Source: Massilia sp. WG5
Lineage (GTDB): Bacteria; Pseudomonadota; Gammaproteobacteria; Burkholderiales; Burkholderiaceae_D
Direction of reading: 5' to 3'
Assembly: GCF_001412595.2 (NCBI RefSeq)
Contig: NZ_CP012640.2
Span: 5,949,802 to 6,013,801, forward strand
Length of the DNA: 64,000 nucleotides
Shown here: positions 43,183-50,892 of the stretch, in pieces
Position numbering within the stretch: the first letter of the stretch is position 1
Layout of the letters: each line of letters opens with the position of its first letter
The notes under the pieces: model-generated
Seen by the model: the letters and a program-made list of their open reading frames with translations, nothing else
Told to the model about the DNA's origin: nothing
Database searches by the model: none
Program-made: the position numbers and the translations under genes

Positions 43183-45476
43183 TGCAGACCGCGATCGACA
43201 AGCTGCGCGAACTGCGCGCCCTGCACGAAGACGGCCTGCTGAGCCGCCAGGAGTTCGACAGCCGCAAGAACGCCATCCTCGACGCCGCCTACGCGCCGCC
43301 GCCGGGCGATGCGGGGGCGCCGACGCAGCCCGCGGCGGGCGTGCTTGCCGGGGCCCTGCAACGCGGCACCGAGATCGGCCTGATGGCGGGCCAGGAGGTC
43401 GGCCCGTTCGAACGCCGCTACCGGCTCGAGCGCCTGATCGCCCACGGCGGCATGGGCCAGGTGTGGCAGGCCACCGACCTCGCCACCCATGCGGAACTGG
43501 GCCACAGCGCCCGGGTCGCGCTGAAGATCCTGCCGCCGCAGCTGACCCGCAACACGGCCCATGCGCGCCTGCTGATCGAAGAAGCGGCGCGCGCGCGCCA
43601 GCTCGCCCACGAACACATCGTGCGGGTCTACGACTGGGCCCAGGATCCGGCCACGGCGAGCTATTTCATCATCATGGAATGCCTGGAGGGCGAAGACCTC
43701 GAGAGCCTGCTGGACCGCGAGGGCAGTCTCGGCCTGGATCGCACGCTGCAGCTCCTGAAGCCGGTGGCGGCCGCGCTCGACCATGCCTGGGAGCGCCACC
43801 AGCTGGTGCACCGCGATATCAAGCCGGCCAATGTATTCCTGACCCGCGCCGGCGAGGTCAAGCTGCTCGATTTCGGCATCGCCGCGCGCGCCCGCGGCGC
43901 CGGCGACGCATCGGTGGAGGCGCCCGCCGCCTCGGGCACGGCCGGCTACCGGGCGCCGGAAGCGGGCAGCGGCGCGGAGGGACAGGCGCCGGCACGCAGC
44001 CTCGACGTCCATGCGGTGGCGGCCATGCTGTACCGGATGCTGAGCGGCAGCCTGCCCTTCGGCCTCGCGCAGGGCGGGCGCGGCGCGCCGGCGCGCCCCG
44101 AGGGCCTGAACGACGCCCAGTGGGAGGTGCTGCAGGCGGGCTTCGCCGCCAGCGCCGGCGCCCGTCCGGGCAGCGTGCGCGAGCTGCTCGAGCGCCTCGA
44201 GCAGGCGGCCGGCCCGGACGAGGCCGAACTGCGTGCCCGCGAAGCGGCCGAGCGGGACGCCGAACAGGCGGCGCAGGCCGAACGCGCGGCCGCGGAGGCC
44301 GCCTTGCTGCGCCGCGCCCAGGAGACGGCAGCGCAGCGGCGGATGGAAGCCGAGGCCAAGGCGGCGGCCCAGACCGTGCTGGAGCGCCAGCGCCGCGAAC
44401 AGGCGCGGCTGGCCCGCCTGGCGGCCGAGGAAGCGCGGCGCGTGCGCAAGGAAGAGCTGCGGCGCCAGCTGGCCGAGCGCCGCACGCTGGAGGCCGAAAA
44501 GGCGCGCCAGGAAACCGAACAGGCCCGGCACAAGCTGGCCCAGGCCAAGGCCGCCGCGGCCTACCTCGTCCAGCAGCAGCGCGCCCGCGCCGAGCAGGCG
44601 GCGCGCAAGCAGGCCGAGCTCGAGGCCATGATGCCGACCCCGGCCAGTCCGGTGGCCGACCTCGGGGGCGTGCTGCGCGACCGCTTCCTGGACGGTGAAG
44701 GCAGGGGCCCGGAGCTGGTGCTGCTGCCGACCGGACGCTTCCAGATGGGCTCGCCGGATCACGAGCGCCGGATCGCGATGGAGGCCGGCTCGCAGAAAGG
44801 CTGGCTGGCGCGCGAGCTGCCGCAGCACTGGGTCGGGATCGAGAAGCCGGTCGCCATGGGCCGCCATCCGGTGACGGTGGGCGAATGGCGGGCCTTCGTG
44901 CGCGCCACCGGCTGGCGCCAGAGCGGCGAAGTGAACTGGGAAGCGCCGGGCTTCCCGCAGACCGATGCGCATCCGGTGGTCGGCGTCAACTGGTATGACG
45001 CCCAGGACTACCTGCGCTGGCTGGGCGAGGCGACCGGACGCCGCTACCGTTTGCCGAGCGAGGCCGAGTGGGAATACGCCTGCCGCGCCGGCACCTGGAC
45101 CGCCTTCAGCTTCGGCGACACGATCTCGACCGAGCAGGCCAACTACGACGGCAGCTTCACCTACAACGGCGGCGCGCGCGGCGAGTACCGCCGCGGCACC
45201 ACCCCGGCCGGCATGTTCCCGCCGAATCCCTGGGGCCTGTTCGACATGCACGGCAATGTCTGGGAATGGGTGCAGGACGTGGTGCACGACAACTACGAGG
45301 GCGCGCCGCTGGACGGCAGCGCCTGGGAAGAGGGCGGCGACCAGGCCCGCCGCATCCTGCGCGGCGGTTCCTGGCTGTACAACCCGCGCTACCTGCGCTC
45401 GGCCCTGCGCAACGGCTTTTCGAGCGCGCTGTCGAACGACATCGTCGGCTTCCGGGTGGTGCGCGAGCTGCTGTAA
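43179..45476 (+). CDS. Ser/Thr protein kinase fused to coiled coil and C-terminal FGE/SUMF1-like domain
   Basis: A 765-residue cytosolic fusion. Residues 4-35 form a SHOCT-like helix pair (KLRELRALHEDGLLSRQEF). The Hanks-type kinase (about 80-340) is complete: glycine loop LIAHGGMGQVWQ, K116 in VALKIL, HRDIKPAN (D213), D231 of DFG. A long Glu/Ala/Arg coiled coil (about 345-485) links to an FGE-sulfatase/C-type-lectin-like domain (about 505-765: MGRHPVTVGEWRAFV, RLPSEAEWEYACRAG, MHGNVWEWVQDV, RILRGGSWLYNP). The two cysteines of true formylglycine-generating enzyme, normally just after GGSW, are absent, so this domain probably binds rather than oxidises. No membrane helix or PASTA repeats. Confidence 0.9.
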   Translation: MMQTAIDKLRELRALHEDGLLSRQEFDSRKNAILDAAYAPPPGDAGAPTQPAAGVLAGALQRGTEIGLMAGQEVGPFERRYRLERLIAHGGMGQVWQATDLATHAELGHSARVALKILPPQLTRNTAHARLLIEEAARARQLAHEHIVRVYDWAQDPATASYFIIMECLEGEDLESLLDREGSLGLDRTLQLLKPVAAALDHAWERHQLVHRDIKPANVFLTRAGEVKLLDFGIAARARGAGDASVEAPAASGTAGYRAPEAGSGAEGQAPARSLDVHAVAAMLYRMLSGSLPFGLAQGGRGAPARPEGLNDAQWEVLQAGFAASAGARPGSVRELLERLEQAAGPDEAELRAREAAERDAEQAAQAERAAAEAALLRRAQETAAQRRMEAEAKAAAQTVLERQRREQARLARLAAEEARRVRKEELRRQLAERRTLEAEKARQETEQARHKLAQAKAAAAYLVQQQRARAEQAARKQAELEAMMPTPASPVADLGGVLRDRFLDGEGRGPELVLLPTGRFQMGSPDHERRIAMEAGSQKGWLARELPQHWVGIEKPVAMGRHPVTVGEWRAFVRATGWRQSGEVNWEAPGFPQTDAHPVVGVNWYDAQDYLRWLGEATGRRYRLPSEAEWEYACRAGTWTAFSFGDTISTEQANYDGSFTYNGGARGEYRRGTTPAGMFPPNPWGLFDMHGNVWEWVQDVVHDNYEGAPLDGSAWEEGGDQARRILRGGSWLYNPRYLRSALRNGFSSALSNDIVGFRVVRELL

Positions 45477-45503
45477 GTTCCGCTATCTTCCGCCTTACCC
45501 GTA

Positions 45504-45512
45504 TGGGATAAT
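45504..45512 (+). promoter_or_regulatory. Candidate extended -10 for the 34-residue membrane peptide gene
   Basis: TGGGATAAT fits TGnTATAAT with one mismatch and lies 33 bases before the small gene at 45546, in the 69-base gap after the kinase gene. If real, the small gene can be expressed apart from the kinase operon. Confidence 0.4.
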
Positions 45513-45545
45513 CGGTCGCATCACCAAAGTGACTGGAGGTTCGCC

Positions 45546-45650
45546 ATGCGTATCCCAGACGACATTCGTATTCCCGTGATCGTGTTTTCGCTGCAGGCCG
45601 TCCTGCTGGCGGGCGCCGCGCTGATCTTCCTGGTCTTGCGGCCGGGCTGA
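45546..45650 (+). CDS. Small single-helix membrane protein (34 residues)
   Basis: MRIPDDIRIPVIVFSLQAVL followed by LAGAALIFLVLRPG: a charged start, one 20-residue hydrophobic helix and a short basic end. A near-perfect GGAGG ribosome site (45535-45539) lies 6 bases before the ATG, strong support that it is translated. It is the last gene of the left block, 14 bases before the stop of the convergent FHA gene. Small membrane proteins of this type often tune membrane enzymes or kinases; that role is only suggested by position. Confidence 0.65.
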   Translation: MRIPDDIRIPVIVFSLQAVLLAGAALIFLVLRPG

Positions 45651-45664
45651 TTCAGGCGTCCGAT

Positions 45665-47170
45665 TCAGGCGCCCGACAGCTGCGCAGGCGCGCGGCGGTC
45701 GGCGCCGCGGGCGGTCCGGCCTTCCGGATAGGGCTGCGCCGTAAAACGCACCCGGCCGTGGAAACCGGCCAGGCGGTCCAGCGCGCTCGCCGGGCCGAGG
45801 GCCGTGTCGAGCTCGGTGGCCGGATCGCGGTGCCAGAAACCGCCGTCGCGGTGGAACAGCAGCGGCAGGGCGGCGGCGCGCGGCAGCGCGGCAGGCGTGG
45901 CCCGACCCGGCATGACATCCGGCGCCACCAGCATGAAGCATTCGGCCGCGCCGCCGGCGTCGACGCGGTGCAGCACCACGGAATGCGGCAGCAGCGCCGT
46001 CACCACCAGCGCGGCCACGCCCTTGATGCTGGCGGTCAATTCGATGCGCATCCCCAGGCGCAGCGGCGCCGGGCTGTGCTTGCCGGGCCAGGCGCCGTCC
46101 AGCAGCAAGCCGTAGCGCGACACGTCCTCGATCTCGAAACCCTGTCTGCCCAGCCGGATCACGGCGTGGCGCGCCGAGATGCGCCGCGTCAGGCCTTCGT
46201 GCTCGGGGCCGTGCTCGCCGTAGTGGCACAGCAGGACGTCGGCCTCGGCATTCGTCTCCATGCGGCCCAGCACCCATTCGTCGGCCGCGAACAGGCGCAG
46301 GTGGCGCTGCATGCCCGCCTCCGGTTCCGCCTGCACCAGGCAGGCGCTCGACGCCGGGCAGGGATGGGCCCGGCGCGTGGCCGGCAGGTCGATCTCGATC
46401 AGGTCCTCGTCCCATGCGATGGTCGGCAGGGCCAGGTCGATCTTGCCGCGCGGGGCGCCGGACTGCGCGCCGAACTGGAGCTGGGCGATCGAGGCGTTGC
46501 GGGCGTCGATCGCGATGTCGAGCGGACCGGCGGCGTCCAGGCCGTGCAGGCGCGCGATCGAGCCGTCGTCGGCCTGGATGCGCACGTTCTTGTGCGCCGC
46601 CAGATAGGTCTGGTGGATCTCGGCCAGCGAGGCGTCGAGGCGCGGCACCAGCAGCACCAGGGTAGCGACCCAGGTGCGGGCACGGTCGGGCAGCCGCGCG
46701 TGCAGCTCGACGTCGACCCGGTACTGGCCGTGTTCGCGGCCGCGCGAGGAGAATTCGACCACCACCGGCCGCCAGCCGCCGCGCAGGCTGCGGCTGAAGG
46801 TCTGGCGTCCGCCGCCCTGGGGCAGCAGCGCCGACTGCAGCAGCATCGTGAGTTCGGCCGGCGCGTCGTCCGGCATGCCGCGCAGTTCCAGCTTGATGGC
46901 CTGGCGGCCGCCGGCGGCGCGCGGATCGAAGCCGCTGATGTGCAGCTGCGGCCCGGCCTGCTCGTGTGCGGCGCCGGGACGGATGGCATCGAGGGCATCG
47001 CGGCGGGCGCGGACCGCCTGCAGCATGTCGAAGCTGGAGCCGAGGGTGTCGGCGGCCGCCGTCGCAGCGGCGGATGCCGCGGGCTGCCCATGGCCGTGCG
47101 CGCACGCCTGCTCGCCGGGCATGACCCAGGCGGTGCAATGCGGATGATCGGGGCTGCTGCAGCGGTTCAT
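45665..47170 (-). CDS. FHA-domain protein
   Basis: A 501-residue protein. The first 30 residues have a Cys/His-rich segment (CSSPDHPHCTAWVMPGEQAC) like a small zinc-binding knuckle. Residues about 75-290 are beta-rich and unknown. The FHA domain covers about 291-385: WVLGRMETNAEADVLL with R303, ISARHAVIRL with S332 and H335, and EDVSRYGLLLDG. In canonical FHA domains the last motif holds Asn contacting the phosphothreonine backbone; here Tyr353 stands there, so binding may be altered. A further 115 residues follow. It probably reads phosphorylation by the two kinases of the locus. Confidence 0.85.
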   Translation of the reverse strand: MNRCSSPDHPHCTAWVMPGEQACAHGHGQPAASAAATAAADTLGSSFDMLQAVRARRDALDAIRPGAAHEQAGPQLHISGFDPRAAGGRQAIKLELRGMPDDAPAELTMLLQSALLPQGGGRQTFSRSLRGGWRPVVVEFSSRGREHGQYRVDVELHARLPDRARTWVATLVLLVPRLDASLAEIHQTYLAAHKNVRIQADDGSIARLHGLDAAGPLDIAIDARNASIAQLQFGAQSGAPRGKIDLALPTIAWDEDLIEIDLPATRRAHPCPASSACLVQAEPEAGMQRHLRLFAADEWVLGRMETNAEADVLLCHYGEHGPEHEGLTRRISARHAVIRLGRQGFEIEDVSRYGLLLDGAWPGKHSPAPLRLGMRIELTASIKGVAALVVTALLPHSVVLHRVDAGGAAECFMLVAPDVMPGRATPAALPRAAALPLLFHRDGGFWHRDPATELDTALGPASALDRLAGFHGRVRFTAQPYPEGRTARGADRRAPAQLSGA

Positions 47171-47291
47171 GGTCGGTGGCTTGGGCTTGCTGGGCTCGGG
47201 AGAAGCTTACGGGATTTTAGCGCGAGGCGGCGCGCCGCTCTTCCTTGAAAGGCAAGATTTTTTGCTAAAAAGCATTTTCACAAGGCTGGCG

Positions 47292-48269
47292 TCAGGCGAC
47301 CGGCAGCACGGTTTCGTCGCGCGCGTGATTGCCAGGCGTGCGCAGCAGGATGGCCGTCACGTTATCCGGGTGGAAGAAGGCGGGCGGGTGCGCCTCGTAG
47401 GCGCGCAGCAGGGTGGCCAGCATGCCGGCCGCATCCAGCCTGCCGCCGAGCAGCTGCGGCCACTGGCCTACCCAGCCATAGGGATCGGAGCAGGACCACA
47501 GGCCGTCGGTCGCCAGCAGGTAAGTCGCGTCCGCGCGCAGCGGCAGCGCGCGCCGGTCGGGCAGGGCGCACAGCCAGGACGGCAGGTTCAGCGGCGTCAG
47601 CTCGAACAGCGGGTCGCTCAGCTGCGCCGGATTGGCGAACGCATTCCCGAGGATGAAGGCTTGCGAGACCTGGGGCCGGTGCTCGCCATGCACCTGCTGC
47701 CACCATTCCCGTTCGCCGAGCAGCCCTGCCATGGCGAAGGCGGTGGCCGGCACGTGGTCGACGGTCAGCGGCGCCACGCGCTGGGGCGTGATTTCGTACA
47801 GGCGCGAGTCGCCGACGTGGTACAGCAGCGGATCGACGCCTTCCGGCAATTCCAGCAGGGTGAGGGTGGTGCCGGGGCGCGGCCCCGGGCCGGCCAGCGT
47901 GGCGAAGTGGCGCTGCAGCTCGGCGTGCAGGGCGTCCAGGCGGTGCGTCAGCTCGGCCGGCGAATCGCAGGGCGGCATGGCCAGCAGGCCGGCCGCCACC
48001 GCTTCCGCGGCTTCGCGGCCGTGGCCATGGCCGCCCATCCCGTCCAGCACGGCCAGGCGGGCATGGCCCTGGCGCCAGCGCGCGAGCTGGCGCCGCTGTG
48101 GCTGCTGGCCTTGCAGCCAGACGGCCTGGCCGCCGGCGTCGACCAGCAGCAGGTTGTCCTGGTTTTCTTCGCGCAGGCGCGGCCCCGCGCCCAGCCGCGA
48201 GGCGGCGGCCACGTCGAGCGCGCCAAAGCGCAGGGATGAAGCGAGGTTCAGGCCATCGGAATTCTGCAT
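47292..48269 (-). CDS. PP2C-family Ser/Thr protein phosphatase
   Basis: A 325-residue cytosolic phosphatase of the PstP/PppA/Stp1 kind. Metal-binding and catalytic motifs are in order: REENQDN (E35, D38), VLDGMGGHGHG (D76), YHVGDSRLYEI, LATDGLWS and FHPDNVTAIL. Several insertions (VWLQGQQPQRRQLARWRQG, then the 190-240 region) make it longer than the 240-residue minimal form. It should reverse kinase phosphorylation within the locus. It lies 121 bases upstream of the FHA gene on the same strand, with no clear terminator between them, and is divergent from the GNAT gene. Confidence 0.93.
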   Translation of the reverse strand: MQNSDGLNLASSLRFGALDVAAASRLGAGPRLREENQDNLLLVDAGGQAVWLQGQQPQRRQLARWRQGHARLAVLDGMGGHGHGREAAEAVAAGLLAMPPCDSPAELTHRLDALHAELQRHFATLAGPGPRPGTTLTLLELPEGVDPLLYHVGDSRLYEITPQRVAPLTVDHVPATAFAMAGLLGEREWWQQVHGEHRPQVSQAFILGNAFANPAQLSDPLFELTPLNLPSWLCALPDRRALPLRADATYLLATDGLWSCSDPYGWVGQWPQLLGGRLDAAGMLATLLRAYEAHPPAFFHPDNVTAILLRTPGNHARDETVLPVA

Positions 48270-48311
48270 CCGTTTACTCTAACAGAAGGTTTTTCCCTTA
48301 CACTGGATCTC

Positions 48312-48806
48312 ATGCTCATCCGTCGCCTCGTTCCGGACGATATTCCCGCTGCCGCCGCGCTGTTGCGCCGCGCGGCCCTGGAATACATCCTGCCCGAATC
48401 CACGCCCGAACAGGCGGCCACTTTCCTGGCCGAGCAGGGGGAAGAGGCGATGCGCGGCTTCCTCGCCAGGGGTTTCGTCTATCACGTGGCCGAAGCCGGG
48501 GGGACGCTGGCCGGCTTCATCGCTGTCCGCGAGCGCAGCCATGTCTACAGCCTCTACGTCGACAAGGCTTTTCACCGCCGCGGGATCGCGCGCAGGCTGT
48601 GGGAGACGGCCAGGCAGGCGGCGCTCGCTGCTGGCGACGGGCCCGGCCACCCGGGCGTCTTCACCGTGAACGCCTCGAACCACGCCTTGCCCTTCTACGC
48701 CGCGCTCGGCTTCGTGCCGACCAAGCCCATGCAGATGGGGATCGTGCGCTACAACCCGATGCACCTAGTCGTCCGCCCCGGGCGCACGCTCGTCGACCCG
48801 GCGTAG
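48312..48806 (+). CDS. GNAT family N-acetyltransferase
   Basis: A 164-residue acetyltransferase. The acetyl-CoA-binding motif is DKAFHRRGIARRLWETARQA, preceded by the strand GTLAGFIAVRERSHVYSLYV and followed by VNASNHALPFYAALGFVPTK, the usual N-x-x-A-x-x-F-Y motif. The substrate cannot be predicted. It is the only plus-strand gene inside the right block and its 3' end overlaps the SH3-like gene by 42 bases, which suggests later insertion or an unrelated local function. The start follows CACTGGATCTC; the ribosome site is weak. Confidence 0.88.
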   Translation: MLIRRLVPDDIPAAAALLRRAALEYILPESTPEQAATFLAEQGEEAMRGFLARGFVYHVAEAGGTLAGFIAVRERSHVYSLYVDKAFHRRGIARRLWETARQAALAAGDGPGHPGVFTVNASNHALPFYAALGFVPTKPMQMGIVRYNPMHLVVRPGRTLVDPA

Positions 48807-49253
48807 CCACAGGCTGCTGGTCCAGCCCTCGATTTCCTTCCCGTTCAGGCGGGCGCGCACGCGCAGCCAGTCGCCATCAAGGCTGCCGAGGGGCGTGACC
48901 AGGGTCCCGGCCGGCAGCACCGCCAGGCGCGGGGCGCCGGTCGCCTTGGCCGCGCGCAGGTTCAGGCTGTCGATCACGCGGTAGCGCGGCGCGGCGGCCG
49001 GCATCCGCCGAACGAGGGACAGAGGCGGCGTCAGCGGTTGTTCCTGGGGGCTGGCGACGGCCGGCGCGGCCGCCGGCAGCAGCGATGCCACAAGAAAGCC
49101 GAAGGCCAGGGTGCCGCCGCCGACCATCGCGAGGTTGCCGGCGGTCGGGCGGCGCCACCAGCGGCGCGGCGTCAGCAGGCCGGCCAGCGCCAGGGTCAGC
49201 AGCAGGCCGATGCCATAGGCGGCCACCGTCGCCCAGTGGATGGGGGCGCTCAT
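48765..49253 (-). CDS. Membrane protein with SH3-like domain
   Basis: A 162-residue protein. Two hydrophobic helices (VAAYGIGLLLTLALAGLL and AMVGGGTLAFGFLVASLL, residues about 9-60) are followed by a Pro-rich linker and a bacterial SH3-like domain (about 92-155: IDSLNLRAAKATGAPRLAVL, LGSLDGDWLRVRARLNGKEI, GWTSSLWLRR). Bacterial SH3 domains with the NLR..AS pattern often bind cell-wall peptides, which would fit a locus containing a SEDS polymerase and a PBP; the domain would then lie in the periplasm. It lies 12 bases downstream of the FHA-like gene and is co-transcribed with it. Confidence 0.8.
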   Translation of the reverse strand: MSAPIHWATVAAYGIGLLLTLALAGLLTPRRWWRRPTAGNLAMVGGGTLAFGFLVASLLPAAAPAVASPQEQPLTPPLSLVRRMPAAAPRYRVIDSLNLRAAKATGAPRLAVLPAGTLVTPLGSLDGDWLRVRARLNGKEIEGWTSSLWLRRVDERAPGADD

Positions 49254-49265
49254 CGTCGCGGTCCG

Positions 49266-50879
49266 TCAGGCATCGAAGCGCAGCACGTAATGGCCGGCGA
49301 CCAGGTGATGGCCGGGCGGCAGCCGGTAGGGCTGTTCCGGCGTCGCCTCGCCGATCGCCGCCACGAAGCGCAACTGTTCGTCGAGGTGGTACAGGGCCTG
49401 GGTCGCGCTGGCGCGCGCGATGCGGTAGCCGTCCGGGCCGGCCTCGAAGCTGAAGGCATTGCGCGACAGGCCGAGGCGGTCGGCGCTGGATGCCGGCGTG
49501 CCCGGGCCGGCGCGCAGGAAGCGCGGCGAATCCAGCACGCGCAGGCCCGCCAGCATCGGCGCGCCACGGCCGAACAGGAAGCGTGCGCCCGGCGCCACCG
49601 GCAGCGCCGGCGCCTGCGGCAGGCGCAGCAGGCCGAGGTAGCGGTCCGCCATCTCGGGCGCGGCCGCCAGCAGCTCGACCCTGGCGCCGTCGAAGGGGCT
49701 GAAGGCGGCCGGCGCCGACACCGGCTCGCGCCCGGCGGCCGTCACCGCATGCACGACGTCGGCGTCGTCCACCGCGAAGCCGAGCACCGTCTCGGCGCCG
49801 GGCGCGGAAGGCGCCAGCGCGCGGTTCAGGCCGATCTCCAGCGCCTGCGCGCCGGTCTCGCGGTAGCGCGAAAGGCGCGGCAGGGCCAGGGCCGCCAGCG
49901 CGACCCGCTGGCGCGCCACCGGCGCATAGGTGGCGTCGCTCTCGATGGCGGCCGGCGCCGGCCGGGCCAGCGGCACCGCCGTCATGTCGGCTTCGAGAGA
50001 CTGGCGCGGTTTCCACACCGCCGGCCGGCTCGATGGCGCCGGCGTCGATGCCGAGGGCGCGCGCAGCGGGGCCTGGACCGGCGCGGCCGCGCCGCGGGCC
50101 GGCGCCGAGGGCGAGGGCGACGGTGACGACATTGCGCGTGCGCCCGGCGCCGGGGTAATCCGCAGCAGCAGGCGCAGCGGCGCCCCGGACGCATCCACGC
50201 CGCCGCGGCGCGAGCGGATCGTGTAGTAGCCGCCGGCGGCGTCGAAGCTGCACTCGAAGGCGTCCTTGGGCCGTACCTGCACCTCGAGCGGGGCCTCGGG
50301 ACCGTCGTTGATCAGGAGGATCGCGCCTTCCGCGCCGAAGGGCCAGCCGGGCGCCGCGTGGGTGGTCTCGTGCTCGTCGTGGCCGATCAGGGTCAGGCGC
50401 TGGTTCGGATAGACCGGGCAGACCGTCTTCCAGACCGCGCTGTCGCGCGACACGCTCACCGTGTACTGCAGCTTCTCGTCCGGCGCCGGCAGGTAGACGG
50501 CGTGGCCGAAGCGCACCTCGACCTCGCCCGGCGCCAGGTCTTCGGCCCCGACCACGTGGTAGCGCACTTCGTCGCCGCCGAGCAGGTCGCCGAAATCCTT
50601 CTGGTGCAGCGCCGCCAGGCCCTGGGCCAGGTCGCGCACGCGGGCGCCGCGCGTGAGGTGGCGGTCGTCGTCGACTTCTTCCTGCGGCAGCGCCAGCGTT
50701 ACGTGCGAGAAGCAGCGCGTGGCGGCGCGGCCGCGCTGCTCGCGCGGCGCGCGCTCCAGCAGGTCGCGCAGCAGCGGACGGCGCGAAAACAGGGCCAGCC
50801 CGGGCGCCTGCCAGATCGCCTCGGGGCTGAACACGTCGTTGATCCGGGCTAGGGTTTCGTGCTGTACGTAGACGGGCAT
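49266..50879 (-). CDS. Large protein with C-terminal FHA-like region
   Basis: A 537-residue soluble protein. The first 240 residues (MPVYVQHETLARINDVFSPE, RFGHAVYLPAPDEKLQYTVS) contain beta-rich segments I do not recognise. A Pro/Ala/Ser linker (about 245-310) leads to a C-terminal part (about 310-537) that ends ARFLFGRGAPMLAG, LSRNAFSFEAGPDGYRIARA, VAGHYVLRFDA, which follows the FHA pattern of GR, SR and strand order with the usual Asn motif lost. It may be a phosphopeptide reader or scaffold in the kinase locus. The start at 50879 has GAGGAGA upstream. Confidence 0.6.
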   Translation of the reverse strand: MPVYVQHETLARINDVFSPEAIWQAPGLALFSRRPLLRDLLERAPREQRGRAATRCFSHVTLALPQEEVDDDRHLTRGARVRDLAQGLAALHQKDFGDLLGGDEVRYHVVGAEDLAPGEVEVRFGHAVYLPAPDEKLQYTVSVSRDSAVWKTVCPVYPNQRLTLIGHDEHETTHAAPGWPFGAEGAILLINDGPEAPLEVQVRPKDAFECSFDAAGGYYTIRSRRGGVDASGAPLRLLLRITPAPGARAMSSPSPSPSAPARGAAAPVQAPLRAPSASTPAPSSRPAVWKPRQSLEADMTAVPLARPAPAAIESDATYAPVARQRVALAALALPRLSRYRETGAQALEIGLNRALAPSAPGAETVLGFAVDDADVVHAVTAAGREPVSAPAAFSPFDGARVELLAAAPEMADRYLGLLRLPQAPALPVAPGARFLFGRGAPMLAGLRVLDSPRFLRAGPGTPASSADRLGLSRNAFSFEAGPDGYRIARASATQALYHLDEQLRFVAAIGEATPEQPYRLPPGHHLVAGHYVLRFDA

Positions 50880-50892
50880 GATTCGTTCTCCT

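Noticed and set aside
43179..45476. Diversity-generating retroelement target in the kinase-FGE gene
   Set aside because: The FGE-like end resembles DGR variable domains, but there is no reverse transcriptase gene, no template repeat and no adenine-biased variable repeat anywhere in the window.
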